The notes under the pieces: model-generated
Databases searched by the model: none
Told to the model about the DNA's origin: nothing
Seen by the model: the letters and a program-made list of their open reading frames with translations, nothing else
Assembly: GCF_000237925.1 (NCBI RefSeq)
Contig: NC_031495.1
Coordinates: 31,316,679-31,380,678, forward strand
Length of the DNA stretch: 64,000 nucleotides
From: Schistosoma mansoni
Taxonomy: Eukaryota; Platyhelminthes; Trematoda; Strigeidida; Schistosomatidae
Direction of reading: 5' to 3'
Part shown: piece after piece, positions 38,498 to 49,943 of the stretch
Numbering within the stretch: position 1 is the first letter of the stretch
How the letters are laid out: the number at the start of each line of letters is the position of its first letter
Program-made: the position numbers and the translations under genes

Positions 38498-41389
38498 TTC
38501 ACCTTGAGCCTTCTGGAGCTACTGCCCGTCGCAAGCCCGGATAAAGGAGGAGGGTTGGACATTGGGTTAGCAATCCAACCCCCTAGAAAAATAACTCTCT
38601 GGAATACATTAACCAGAAAAAATAATTCAAACCATTTAAACTCTGTCATGGGAGTTAGAAGGTCTTCATTTAGAAGAGTTGTGACGCCTCGTGGTGAAAG
38701 TCGAGTTCCTTCGAAAGTTACGAGGCTGATGCCCCTTCTCACAACCAGAGCAACTATTAATTTAAGCACATGGAATGTTCATACAATGTGAGAGACTCGG
38801 AGAGACATCCAAATCCCTGCAGGAATGAAAAGGCACAACCTCGAGGTGTTCGGAATCAGCGAAACACATTGGACGCAGGTTGGACAACAACGACTAGCTT
38901 CAGGAGAGTTTCTGTTATACTCCGACCATGAAGAAAATGCCTCACATACACAAGGAGTTGCATTGATGCTATCCAAACAAGCACAGAATTCACTTATAGG
39001 ATGGGAATCTCATGGACAAAGGAACATCGAATCCTCTTTCAAAACGATGAAAGAGGGCTTTACAATGAACGTCATTCAATGCTAGGCGCCTACCAACAAT
39101 TACACTGAAGACCATAAAATTCAGTTCTACGATATGCTGCAGTCAATCGTCGGGAAGTGTCCAACAAATTACCTGACCATTCTGATGTGAGATTTAACTA
39201 CCAAGGTTGGAACGGATAACACCGGATACGAAGACATCATGGGATGACATGGATTGACTGAGAGAAAGGATTGAAAATGGGGAGAGCTTTGCAGACCTAA
39301 GTGTCTTCAATAGACTGGTCATAGGCGGAACTTTATTACCACACAAATGCATACACGAAACCACATGGACTTCACCAGATCACACTATACAGAACCGAAT
39401 TGACCATATCTGCATCAATAAAAGGTTGAGAAGGACGATTGAGAATGTGAGAACCAAGAGAGGAGCTGATGTAGCATCAGATTGTGGCTTGCTGGTCGCC
39501 AAGATGAAACTGAACCTCAAGAATCACTGGAAGACGGGGTTAACAATATCACAAAAGTTCAATACGTCTTTTCTTCGAGATACTGACAGACTCAGTGAAT
39601 TCAAGATAGTCATCAGCAATAAATTCCAAGTCTTCACGATCCACTCACTGGAGAGGGAACCACCAAACTGAACAACTGGAAAGGGATCAAAGAACCAATC
39701 ACTTCAGCACGTCAGGAGGTTCTGGGCCACAAGACAAGAAGCACCATCGCAAGGAACGGATCACTGCTGGTACACTGGATGAGACTGAAGAAAGCAGGAG
39801 CAAGAAGGCAGCATTAAATACCGGCCGAACAAGAGCAGAAAAAGTCAAGGCACAAGCTGAATACACAGAAGTAAACAAGCAAGTGAAGAGGGACATTAGA
39901 GTCGACAAACGTAAATATGTGGAAGATCTAGCAATGATGGCGGAAAAGGCTGCAAGAAAAGGATAAATGAGACAATTGTATGATACAAAAAAGAAGATTG
40001 CTGGAAATTATCATAAACTGGAACGACTATGGAAAAGTAAGGAATGCAAAATAATCACTAACATTGAAGAACAGCCATCAGACAAATCAAGAGTGGCTAA
40101 GCAGCAGGACCAGGTAACATTTCAACAGAATATCTGGAAGCAGACGTGGCAGCAACTGCAAAGATACTCTACATTCTCTTCATCATGATTTGGGATGAAG
40201 AACAAGTACCAACAGACTGGAAAGAAGGACTTCCGACCAAAATACCAAAATACAATCAACTGAATGGAATTCATCACTCGACATCAACTTCATTGACCAC
40301 GAAAAAGAATTTGATAGCGCGAACAGGACAACACTATGGAGGCTTCTTCGACACTATGGCATGCCTGAGAAGATAGTCAACATCATACGGAATTCCTATG
40401 ATGGATTAAACTGCAAAATCGTACATGGAGGACAACTCACTGACTCATTCGAGGTAAAGACCGGTGTTGGGCAAGGTTGCTCACTCTCACCATTTCTCTT
40501 CCTCCCGGTGTTTGACTGGATCATGAAGACGTCAACATGTGGGGGAAGCGCCAGATACAATGGACAGCTAGGATGTAGCTGGACGATTTAGACTTCGCAG
40601 ATGATCTGTCTCTTCTACCACACACTCAACAGAAAATGCAGGAGAAGACGACCAGTGTAGCAGCAGCCTCAGCAGCGGTGGGTCTCAACATACACAAAGG
40701 GAAAAGCAAGATTCTCCGATACAATACAACATGCACCAATCGAATCGCACTTCATGGAGAAGCTTTGAATGATGTAAAATCCTTTGCATATCTAGGCAGC
40801 ATCATTGATGAATACGGTGGGTCTGATGTAGACGTCAAGATACGGATCGGCAAACCAAGAGCAGCTTCTTTACAACTAAATAACATCTGGAACTCAAAAC
40901 AATTGTCAACCAACAACAAGATCAGAATTTTCAATACAAATGTCAAGACAGTTCTACTGTATGAGGCGGAGACGTGGAGAACTAAGAAAGCCGTCATTCA
41001 GAAGATACAGGTGTTTATTATCAGTTGTCTACGCAAAATACTTCGGATCCGTTGGCTAGACACTACCAGCAACAACCTACTGTGGGAGAGATCAAACCAG
41101 ATTCCATCCAATGGAGGAAGAAATCAAGAAGAAGCGCTGAATTGGATGGGACACACATTGAGGAAAGCACACAACTGCGTCACAAGACAAGTCCTCACAT
41201 GGAATCCTGAATGTCGAAGGAGAAGAGGAAGACCAAAGAACACCCTATGCCGAGAAATGGAGACAGACATGAGAAGAATGAGCAAAAATTGGATAGAACT
41301 CGAAAGGAATGCCCTGGATAGCGTGTGTTGGAGAATTCTGGTCGGCGTCCTATGCTCCATTGGGAGCAACAGGCGTAAGTAAGTAAGTA
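38498..41389 (+). mobile_element. Near-complete LINE lineage 1 copy, internally deleted (copy L2)
   Basis: This is the longest retrotransposon in the window, about 2.9 kb, bracketed by a 10-bp duplication. In order it has: a 5' leader with GCCCGGATAAAGGAGGAGGG; the start of the AP endonuclease domain (LSTWNVHTM, about 38762-38788); the endonuclease motif GISETHW (38853-38873); the later endonuclease block NRIDHICIN (39393-39419); a linker; RT with the FADD box (40594-40605); and the C-terminal [10 protein letters not shown] region and GTAAGTAAGTAA tail. Several lesions are visible. TGC-TAG follows MNVIQ where the family has CYAPT. The endonuclease SDH motif reads SDC (39477-39485). One deletion removes the first RT motifs (near 40080-40115) and a second removes the DNYRG to QIATL block (near 40250), which copy L1 retains. 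Several frames are needed to read it, so it is non-autonomous. Confidence 0.92.
40636..41382 (+). pseudogene. LINE lineage 1 RT C-terminal open frame (part of copy L2)
   Basis: This is the longest uninterrupted frame of the element, 248 codons. It begins just after the FADD box (MQEKTTSVAAASAAVGLN), continues with [37 protein letters not shown] and CLRKILRIRWLD, and closes with [15 protein letters not shown] and LVGVLCSIGSNRRK. It corresponds to the thumb and C-terminal part of the RT, without the palm catalytic residues. It is not a host gene. Confidence 0.85.
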
Positions 41390-41399
41390 ATCCTGTAAC
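41390..41399. repeat. Target-site duplication, right copy
   Basis: ATCCTGTAAC is identical to 38488-38497. It follows the element's GTAAGTAAGTAA tail directly. Confidence 0.8.
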
Positions 41400-42530
41400 G
41401 AATTTGATCCCTTTGTGTGAAACAAACTGCTTCTTAAAACGAACAGAAATCTACAGATCTTTACTATCTACCTCCAACTAACTTGATCACTTTACACGTA
41501 CATCCAAAAACATTGAACTAAAATGACTGAGAGAAGAATACATGGTCACATTTCCACGAGCGATTCAAAGATTTTGTAACCTTAAAGTGCGACAGCTGTA
41601 AACAGTGCTCTAATTCTGCATTTATTTGATAGATAAATAACACAGTTTCTTTACCTCTTACTGAGGCATTAGCGCTTGATAAATACAAAACCTGTTTATA
41701 GGTCCAGACAGAGACAGCAACTAATCACTGCTTTGGTAAATATACGTCTTTCAATAAAATCATGTGTAATTATCTTCGTTATAAAAACAGTATTGTTATT
41801 TTGTTCATTTTGTTATACAGTCTTTACCAAGTCAATTGTTCCCTCATCCACACTTAAGTTAATTTTTTGACATCTGTTTTTCACTCGCCTGATTCTCAAA
41901 ACTTTTCAAATCTACTACAGTCATGACATAATTCATCCTTTCCATTTCGAATTCTAGATAATTACAACCTCATCACTCTATGATATATGTGGTCTTTAAA
42001 AATTATCTTAAACCCATGTACACTCTTTAAATCTTTTATAATGACTACACAATTCCTTTCGTCAGCTTCCCAACTCTATGTAATTACTGCCTCACTCAGA
42101 CTTTGTTTGCTAATTCTATCCTATAATGACCTTGTGCGTGCTAATTCACACATACGTACGCATAGTCAGTACTGATAATCGTTGTTATTCTTATCTTTTC
42201 CGTTACCAAAGTCTATTACTCCGTAATTTATTGTGTGTTGGTGTTATCCTTTGATAGGTATACGATTGTAAACAACTGAAAAGAAACCATGAGACAAAAT
42301 AAATCTATATTATTTTGCCTTATTTGTCATTTTGGCTTTATTGGTAACTACTTCATTAGTTCGATAATCGAAATATTATAGGCTGATATTGATCTATGGT
42401 CAGAAATATCTTTGGACTATTAGAATGAACCAGTGATATTCTTTCCACCTTTTACCAAACGTTTTCGTTAACAGATAACTGCTTATCAAATTCTAGCCAA
42501 ACACATTATTCAGTCTAAATTTACTTAGTT
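41400..42530. other. AT-rich non-coding DNA
   Basis: Nothing recognised. Confidence 0.5.
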
Positions 42531-43029
42531 TTCTTCGTTTGAATCTTCCCATTGATGTTTAGGACTGCAACTGGTTAGTCTCTTATTGGCATATGTGCAT
42601 ACTGTGAGTATTGTCTCGATATAGTCTTAATTCGCAAGCATTGTAAGCAAAGATGTAGTGAAATCCAGGACGCGCGTTTTGTCCATCTTTGCTTATAATG
42701 CTTGTGAATTAAGGCTATATCGAGGCGATACGCACAGTATGCACATATAGCTAATAAGCGACTGACCAGTTGCGGTCCTAAACATCAATGGGAAGATTCA
42801 AACAAACAATACCAAGTGAATTTAAACTTCGCCCCATTGCACAAGCAAGTGGCTATCAGGACTCAGTGGCCGAGTGGATAACGCGATGACGTTTGAAGCG
42901 AAAGGTACTGGGTTCGAGTTCCAGAGTGAACATCAACTCTGAGATGCAGGTACATCCAGCTGACGAGTCCCAAATAGGAGGAAACGCTCGTTCTGTATTC
43001 CACTGCTAGCCACTATCCATCTTTCCTTA
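42531..43029 (+). mobile_element. Hammerhead SINE family B, inverted composite with complete sense unit (copy B7)
   Basis: An antisense arm (42531-42683: GAATCTTCCCATTGATG to GACGCGCGTTTTGTCC) is joined to a full sense unit (about 42684-43029: ATCTTTGCTTATAATGCTTG to CTATCCATCTTTCC). The sense unit has the A box TGGCCGAGTGGATAACGCG (42867-42885), the B box GGTTCGAGTTCC (42911-42922) and a ribozyme. The junction falls inside the ribozyme 3' strand of the antisense arm, as at 11.6 kb. Confidence 0.9.
42947..43006 (+). ncRNA. Hammerhead ribozyme, stem II mismatch (in copy B7)
   Basis: Core CTGACGA and GAAA are intact, but stem II is GTCC/GGAG, leaving a G opposite G beside the core. The cleavage triplet reads TTC, still within the permitted NUH pattern. 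It shares the GGAG change with the copies at 17.6 and 24.0 kb. Confidence 0.75.
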
Positions 43030-43704
43030 CATTAATTAGTTGATTAAAAATACCAAATGATGTTTGAAAAAATAACCTACGAAGTAGTTGGAAATATTCA
43101 ACATTTAAACTTGCAGATGAAGTCGGTACTCATACATTATGTTTTGGAACTCGTTTCTCATATTTTCAAAAAAATAATTAGACTATTAAACACAAAACGA
43201 TACATACAGAAATATAAAAACCTTCAAATACAATTTTTAAATGACATTTAAGTAAAAAAACTAAAAAATACAGAATAAACTTCAGTTATTGTTGGACTTT
43301 TGTTACTTTAAATCAAAAACGATAACTAATTTGATTGTTCTCGTAAATCATCATTGCTGTTAATACCATCATTTGATGTAATTAGACAACAGACAGTTAG
43401 TTATATAACATAATTTGCGTGAAATCCAAGATCATTACTGAAGAAAGCTAGTGAGGCATATTTAAGATTAAAAATCATTCAGAACGGTATTTATCTGAAA
43501 TATATGATACAAAATATTACTATCAGAATCATTTATTACAATGTTTAAATCTTCGACAGACAAAAAACCTTAGCTCTTACAAACCGAATAGATTTTTACA
43601 AAAAATAGGGAATAAAGAAATTATGATAAGTGGACAAAACATGAGATGTACATACAAGAAAGTTCAAGGAATCGGATTCAAGTTATTTTCCAGTGAAGTT
43701 CTAT
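43030..43704. other. 3' flank of the GPCR gene
   Basis: AT-rich sequence downstream of the minus-strand GPCR stop codon. It should contain that gene's 3' UTR and polyadenylation site. Several AATAAA-like strings occur, but I cannot choose one. Confidence 0.4.
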
Positions 43705-44737
43705 TCAACGTTTTAAAATTGTGTTTTTCCTCCTTGTATGACATAACCCAGTCAAACATTCACGAAAGTTTCTATTCAAACCAACATATAAAAAGAAATT
43801 AGTTGTTGATGTAATTAAACATAGCATCTGACTAAAATGTTTATATAGAGCTGAATATGGTCGACATTTTATGCAAGATCTTGGTACAATCAGTTCCAAA
43901 ATATGAACATACGCTAAAGCTTGAGGAATCTGACCGATAATAAACAAAAATATCACAGTCATCAATAGTATTGACAACTTGTTATTCGCTTGTTGTGAAC
44001 GCTCCAACCGTCTGTTTCTTAAAGAAATACGCTTCGTTGGAGTTGAACCGTTATTTCTGTGTATTGTAGTGTTGTCAACAATATCTTTTGAAATTGTTAC
44101 TTGAGTTGTGAAATTGGAGATTGCTTGAGATTTTATTTGCAAATTATAAGGTATATCATTTACACTTTGGCAACTAATCTCAGTATTTTCGTCAATTCTT
44201 GATGTCAATGGGAGCGATGAACGTTTCATATAAATTTGTTGACTCAGTTGATGTGCTTTTTGGTTATGATAACTAGACCATGTTAAACGTAGAAGCATAA
44301 AATTAACGATACACAATGTAATCAATGGAATACATTGAACACAGATAAACCGTATCCATGTAAACGTGTGATAGTATGTTGATTGTCCAAACCATGTTAA
44401 TTTACTGTAATGAAAATGTCTTTTTGTATTATTAGGTCCTTGGACAACAGAAGTGTTAATTTTCAATGTAAAAAATAATGGAAAATTAAACACCACAGCT
44501 ATACATACAGTGATAAACACTTGCCATTTCCCTTGATATCTTGCAAAATGTAACTTGCCTAAATGTGGCCACTTCATGATGATGTAACGTTCTGCTGATA
44601 TTAACACAGTTATCCATACAGATGAAGCTTCAAGAATATTCCCTAATCCAAATCCAATATATGTTACGTAATATAACAATATAACCCTAAATTGTTTATA
44701 TGTTTCTGTTTGACATATTCGAAGTTGCTTTCCACAC
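43705..44737 (-). CDS. Rhodopsin-family GPCR, 3' terminal exon (TM3-TM7), peptide-receptor-like
   Basis: This is a plasma-membrane seven-helix receptor signalling through G proteins, most like flatworm FMRFamide/neuropeptide receptors (family inference). The exon begins at 44737 after an acceptor (TTATTTTATAG on the minus strand), completes a split codon (phase 2) and encodes 343 residues to the stop at 43705. Visible parts, numbered within the exon: CGKQLRIC, with a cysteine at 8 that could be the TM3-top disulphide residue; TM3 with SVWITVLISAERYIIMKWP, the ERY form of DRY at 49-51; TM4 about 72-91; an ECL2 with an NNT glycosylation site but no obvious paired Cys; TM5 about 127-150 with CIPLITLCIVNFMLL; a long polar ICL3 of about 100 residues; TM6 about 251-277 with FLFIIGQIPQ, lacking the usual CWxP; and TM7 with TTNFFLYVGLNRNFRE, NFFLY in place of NPxxY. 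TM1 and TM2 must lie in upstream exons at higher coordinates, which I could not place. The frame is intact. Confidence 0.9.
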
Positions 44738-45883
44738 CTATAAAATAATATAAAAACATGTTCATTTCATTAACAAATTAACTGTAAGTAATCAAGTATC
44801 ACAGATACTAAAAACAATGGAATACAGTTTAATAGCAAGTTGGAAGAACGGTTACTTGTATTTTCAGTAAAATAACTTCCTTAAAAGACACAGTACATGT
44901 TATTAGTTCTAAAACAAATAATTTAATAATTATATTCGCTGAAACGAAAAATATATCAGTCAGAAGTAAGCGATTGAATTCGTGGAATTTCGAAACATCA
45001 ATGATAAACATGATTCTTTGTTCATGATATGGAACTCTTTATACCATAAATATTATACATGTACTTTTTATGCTTCAAATAAACTATACAAACAATCGTG
45101 TGTAGTTTTCTTTTTAGTACTTAGTTGGAGGAAATAAATTTTGATTAAGGAGATATGTATTAATTTCTCTTATAAGATCAGATAACTTTGAAAGCTTATC
45201 ATTTTGATGCAATGATTGAAAAGTCAAAGTAGATTGGTGCAGACTAAACGCTTAATCAACAAAACAATGTTGCTTGTATTTGAAGTTCAAGAATTATATC
45301 GGAGATAGTTGTATATGATCTTAATCATACAACGAACTGAATAAATGTATCCTCATTCTTTGTTCACATACATATCAATAAATTATTAGGAAGATGCTGT
45401 GTCAGTTGAATAATAAAATAGGGAGCATATTAACTCATCTATCATCTAGTTAGGCTACTGATTGTAATTTTGTAATACGGTCCATAAAGTTTATGGAAAT
45501 AAATTAACAAATTGTTGAATATAGTTTCTATTCTTGTAAGTTGGTAACTCTGGGAAAACTGCCACGCATGCTCAGTAATTAGATAATCTGTCTACTCACT
45601 GTGTTTTTCTCAAACTGAATTTCAAATGATTTTACGATGAATACGCTTGAAATGATAATTCAATGTATCCATGTTTAATTTTATAGTATTCACCAGCTGC
45701 ATAACATAAAAATATATTTACTTTTATCTGAGTAATATAACAGTCAGTCAAACTATTATTTAGATAGTTGGCTATGTCTGCACCACAAAAGGTATTACTC
45801 AACAGACGCAAAAAATCAGATCAAGCTTCATTTATAATTAATGAACTTATTTCGTGCCGATTGTTAAAAGAACAGGAAAATTG
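44738..45883. other. Probable intron or 5' part of the GPCR gene
   Basis: The GPCR exon starts at a splice acceptor, so this minus-strand upstream DNA is expected to be intron. A 60-codon hydrophobic ATG frame (45011-44829) is present, but its possible donors do not give the phase needed to join the GPCR exon. Confidence 0.5.
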
Positions 45884-46170
45884 GCGGAACTATAATTTAT
45901 GGACTACCTTTGAGCGACCCTAAAGTGACCTTGAAAATGTCCGCCTTATAACTAGGATCAAACGAAAGTTGTAAACCAGTGTGAACAATTAGAAATATGA
46001 TTTTCAGCTGATGGTTGGGGTTAGGAATTAGATCTACGGTTTTCTTCACGAATTGACACCAGCTAAAATGTAGAAACGCTATTTAGCCAAATGGATGAAT
46101 GAATTTCGCGCCAAAATCAAAGATCCGTTAACTTATACCTGATTAGTTTGTCCATAAATTATAGTCTCGC
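45884..46170. mobile_element. MITE-like element with 21-bp terminal inverted repeats
   Basis: The left terminus GCGGAACTATAATTTATGG (continuing AC, 45884-45904) and the right terminus (46150-46170) match as inverted repeats at 19 of 21 positions, including 16 perfect bases (45889-45904 against 46150-46165). The 287-bp element has no coding frame, so it would be non-autonomous. I could not confirm a target duplication, so the superfamily is open. Confidence 0.7.
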
Positions 46171-46269
46171 TGAAAAAGTATTTCCTGATTTTCTTACTTA
46201 AATACTATTGTATATGCATGGCTTTTATTCTACACCAAAATCAACATAATCCTTTTATTTTCAGCTAAC

Positions 46270-46735
46270 AACTATGGACTTTTATGACATTAAGTTACAT
46301 GGAAGAATAAAGTGACAAATAAACTATTTCTTCAATGTTTTGTATCTACATTATACAAATATTCTTATTGTATGACTATTCAGTAACTATATTATTTGCA
46401 TGTTCCTATCTCTTTGATTATAAACTCTGATTTGACCTATTGACTATTGTCATACGATTTAACTATTCTCGAAATATTTTCAATTTATTAGTAACAGAAT
46501 CATGTAATTGTTATTTGTCATTTATGGTATGATGCGGTCTGGTTTGTTTGTATATAAACCCAGTATGTCTGAAATATATGATTCGTATTGCGTAGGCTGA
46601 TACTGGCGTTCTGGATTAAGAGAGAACCTATTATCTCGGTGGACCGATAAGAACTCTAGGCTGGTCGTACAGGTTTATGCGTCATTTTTCTGGTCGTATA
46701 AGTCGGTGTCACTAATGGGCGGTCGTATCACGTGA
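46270..46735 (+). repeat. Dispersed promoter-like repeat, copy 2 (possible LTR, unclassified)
   Basis: It matches the 24.4-24.8 kb repeat: TTTGACCTATTGACTATT, GGTATGATGCGGTCTGG, the TATA-like GTATATAAACCCAGTATG (46549-46566), and a closing GGGCGGTCGTATCA. The internal part after the TATA box has diverged between the two copies. Edges are approximate. Confidence 0.6.
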
Positions 46736-47345
46736 TATAATTAATCGGGCATAAGGAAATAATATATATTAGGAGAGTATCAACCGCCTCTGATTAGTTA
46801 CTTACTAAACGGGCACAATTTACAAATATCGTTAGATTTAAATATTGTAACTAATACATAACTAAAAGACTGGGTTACTTGTAAATATTTGTCAATGTCT
46901 AACTGTTTTTAATGAATAAACTCGTAAGCATCACATTCATAGGTATATTAATAACATGACATTTTCTAGAACAACTGATATTCGTGTACTGTGAACAACT
47001 GTTAGGTGTAGTAGTTTGATTCAAAACGTATTAAAAGTTTATTTGTCTGAAATATTATTGATCGAGAATACAGATTTTATTACGTGTAAAAATATTATTG
47101 TGTAACAATAATAATCGACCCCTTACGATTTAAATAATAAAAATAACTAATGTTATATTGTATGGGTGCTAAGGTTACTTAAAATATATTTATCAAGTAA
47201 TTTTGTTGTTCGTAAGCCAATAACCCTGTACTATATAATTATTGTTAGATGCACCACCACATCACAAACATTATTTGGAGACGTCACCATTGGATTTTTC
47301 ATAACCGCTTAGACTGAGCTGCTTACAGTAACTAATCAGTAAACA
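46736..47345. other. AT-rich non-coding DNA
   Basis: Nothing recognised up to the assembly gap. Confidence 0.45.
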
Positions 47346-47545
47346 NNNNNNNNNNNNNNNNNNNNNNNNNNNNNNNNNNNNNNNNNNNNNNNNNNNNNNN
47401 NNNNNNNNNNNNNNNNNNNNNNNNNNNNNNNNNNNNNNNNNNNNNNNNNNNNNNNNNNNNNNNNNNNNNNNNNNNNNNNNNNNNNNNNNNNNNNNNNNNN
47501 NNNNNNNNNNNNNNNNNNNNNNNNNNNNNNNNNNNNNNNNNNNNN
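47346..47545. other. Assembly gap (200 N)
   Basis: The gap is 200 N and ends in a (TA)n run, so a long microsatellite probably broke the assembly. Confidence 0.9.

Positions 47546-47574
<29 letters not shown>
47546..47574. repeat. (TA)n microsatellite
   Basis: At least 14 TA units, truncated on the left by the gap. Confidence 0.95.
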
Positions 47575-47578
<4 letters not shown>

Positions 47579-49536
47579 GAGGAAAAAATTCTCAATCTAT
47601 TCAAAAAATAACACAATTTATGAATTTACAAACGGTGGTGTCTAAAGTTGTCATTTTAATGATCTAGCTAAAACTAAGAAAGAGAGTACTAACTAATCTA
47701 TTATAAGCTGAAATTGTTTTAGATAACTCAACTCTGGAATAGGTGAGTATGGTAATTTATCGTTCTAATAGTTTAACTTAGACACTGTATAAGTCTATAG
47801 TACCAGATGCAACTAATTTTTCAACAATACGTGACTCTAAGTCTAAAAAGTGATCACGAGGATTTTAAAACCCTCTGCAATGTTCATCCTGTTATATGTA
47901 CTAAAATGACATGTTAATGAGTGAAGTGAAATTCAGCATTTCATACAAAACGAATAGTATCAATTATAACAGGTACTATTTAAAATTACACATGATCGTA
48001 AGAGCACTTAAGATACCAAGTATCTTTACTTGTATCAATGCGCGCTAATTACTAGAGATATGAAATTGACTTAAAAGGTATCAGCATAACGTACCATGTA
48101 GAGTCAAAGTACTGAAACACGAGGTTTAAATCAATCTGCAATCAACAAACTTTACGAACCACGTCTAATACGTAGATATATGTAAACGTATTTGTTCAAA
48201 CATATAATTGCGATGGACAACTTAAAAAAAAAGTTAACGAAAACCCGAGTGATTATAAAGTTAACAAATTGTTTCCACAATTCCGCAATAGCTTCAACAG
48301 AGCTCTCTTCAGTTTTTGGTAAGGTCTAATGATGTTTTACAAAATGACAATAGAGGTTACGTAACTAAAATAATGTAAAATTAGTAAAATCATCAGCATA
48401 CAATTATTAGTACTCATTTTATGCAAAATAATTGATTGGAGTTAATGTTAAACATTTTTAGTATAATATGGAATAATTCCATCAAATTATGAACATAAAA
48501 AATGTAAATTTCTGAATGTAACAAAATCATAAACATGAAATAGATAACATTGATAAATAATGTAATAGAATGCTGTCAGTGCAACAAAATAAGCAGGGTA
48601 AGGTTCTTTATATTTTCTTAGATCTTAAACATTGACATATTAAAGTTAAATAAAAAGTTTAATAATAAGTACAACGCAATGAATTTGACAATTACCATTA
48701 GACTGGATTATAATGTTACATTTCAGAAATCCAGACGTTCAGTTATCTTCTCACTATCATGTTTAATGGATACTGAAGATGTATTCAGTAGTTTCTTTTT
48801 TGAATCGGTATCAGAATTAACTATTGAAAAATAATTAGATGACAAGTAGCATTCTTTTAGTGGTTGTTAGGTATAGAAGTAAGTGCAAGATTTATTAGTT
48901 ACTATGATCCTATTCTCATCAGTTCCACTTGTTCCTAGTTCATTTAAATAGCAATGATGCTTTCAATTTATTCAAGATCTTAGATACATTCGGCTTATCT
49001 ATGATAAAAATGACATTTGAACATTCAGCAAGAACTACGATCCAAACGGATATTAATTATTTCAAGTTCAAGAGGATGACTATCTGGAGAAACATATCAA
49101 ATCTTTAATTAGTATTATTTTTTTAAAGACATTAACTATGGTCCAATTAATTAGATTTCGTTATTTCAACCAGCAAAAAGCTTGAAAAAAGCAAGAGAAT
49201 TTCTTTCATGACTTAAGATGTTGGATTTGCTGTGTTTTTTTATGTGACATATCAGTGGTGGTAAATTAGTCCATTTAGTTGGATAACTTGTTTTATTATA
49301 ACTGTTTAATATGGATTGATTGATATTGAATTTTCTCAAATGCATTTCCATAGCTATGGGAATTTCTCACAAACGTTTTAAGAATATGTTTTAGATATAA
49401 ACACGTTTCTAAGTAGTAAGTTAATTTAAATAAACAAAGTATAAATTCACATGGTTATATTTATTTAAATAAACACAGATGTTTTGTTTCAAGTAAAAGA
49501 AGGCTATAATTATATCCGTCCTGTCAATCCTTATTT
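47575..49536. other. AT-rich non-coding DNA
   Basis: No supported gene or repeat. Confidence 0.5.
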
Positions 49537-49541
49537 GATAC

Positions 49542-49938
49542 TGTTGGGATGACCCTGCATTTTTCTCGCAAGCGACATGACAAGCTCAGGGGTCATCAAA
49601 GAGCATTTCAACCAATCAGCGATTAATAAGAAGTTATGTGAAGTTATGTTACTAAAATAACGAAAATGGAAAAGTCACATGTGGAGATCCTGATTGGCTG
49701 ATTTATACACTGCTACTATGTTTAGCAGTATTCTAGAACTTTCAGTAAAAACTCAAGGACTCTTAAATTACTATAAAATCCCTATATTTTCTGTACATGA
49801 ATGAACCCTGTAGTAAAGTGCTTCCCTCACACTTTGTGCCTTTTCTCTCGTCTTCAAGTCGCGGAGTAGTTCTAGCTCGGGGGTACGGAACTAGCTTAGG
49901 GAAGCGAATATAGCGTTCACAGTCGGCCAGACGTAACA
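49542..49938 (+). mobile_element. Solo LTR of an LTR retrotransposon (fossil)
   Basis: The 397-bp element begins TGTTGGGATGACC and ends GCCAGACGTAACA, so it has TG..CA ends. It is flanked by a perfect 5-bp duplication GATAC (49537-49541 and 49939-49943). A TATA box (TATAAAA, 49772-49778) precedes a GC-richer, pyrimidine-rich stretch of the kind seen at LTR transcription starts. No internal region follows, so this is a solo LTR left by recombination between the two LTRs. The orientation is taken from the TATA box. The family is not determined; Gypsy/Ty3-type schistosome elements are candidates. The clean duplication suggests a fairly recent insertion. Confidence 0.88.
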
Positions 49939-49943
49939 GATAC

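Noticed and set aside
44829-45011. 60-codon hydrophobic ATG frame on the minus strand just upstream of the GPCR exon, as a possible TM2 exon
   Set aside because: The candidate GT donors that I checked give phase 0 or 1, whereas the GPCR exon needs a phase 2 junction. The sequence also lacks the LAxxD pattern of TM2. Hydrophobic frames arise easily in AT-rich DNA.
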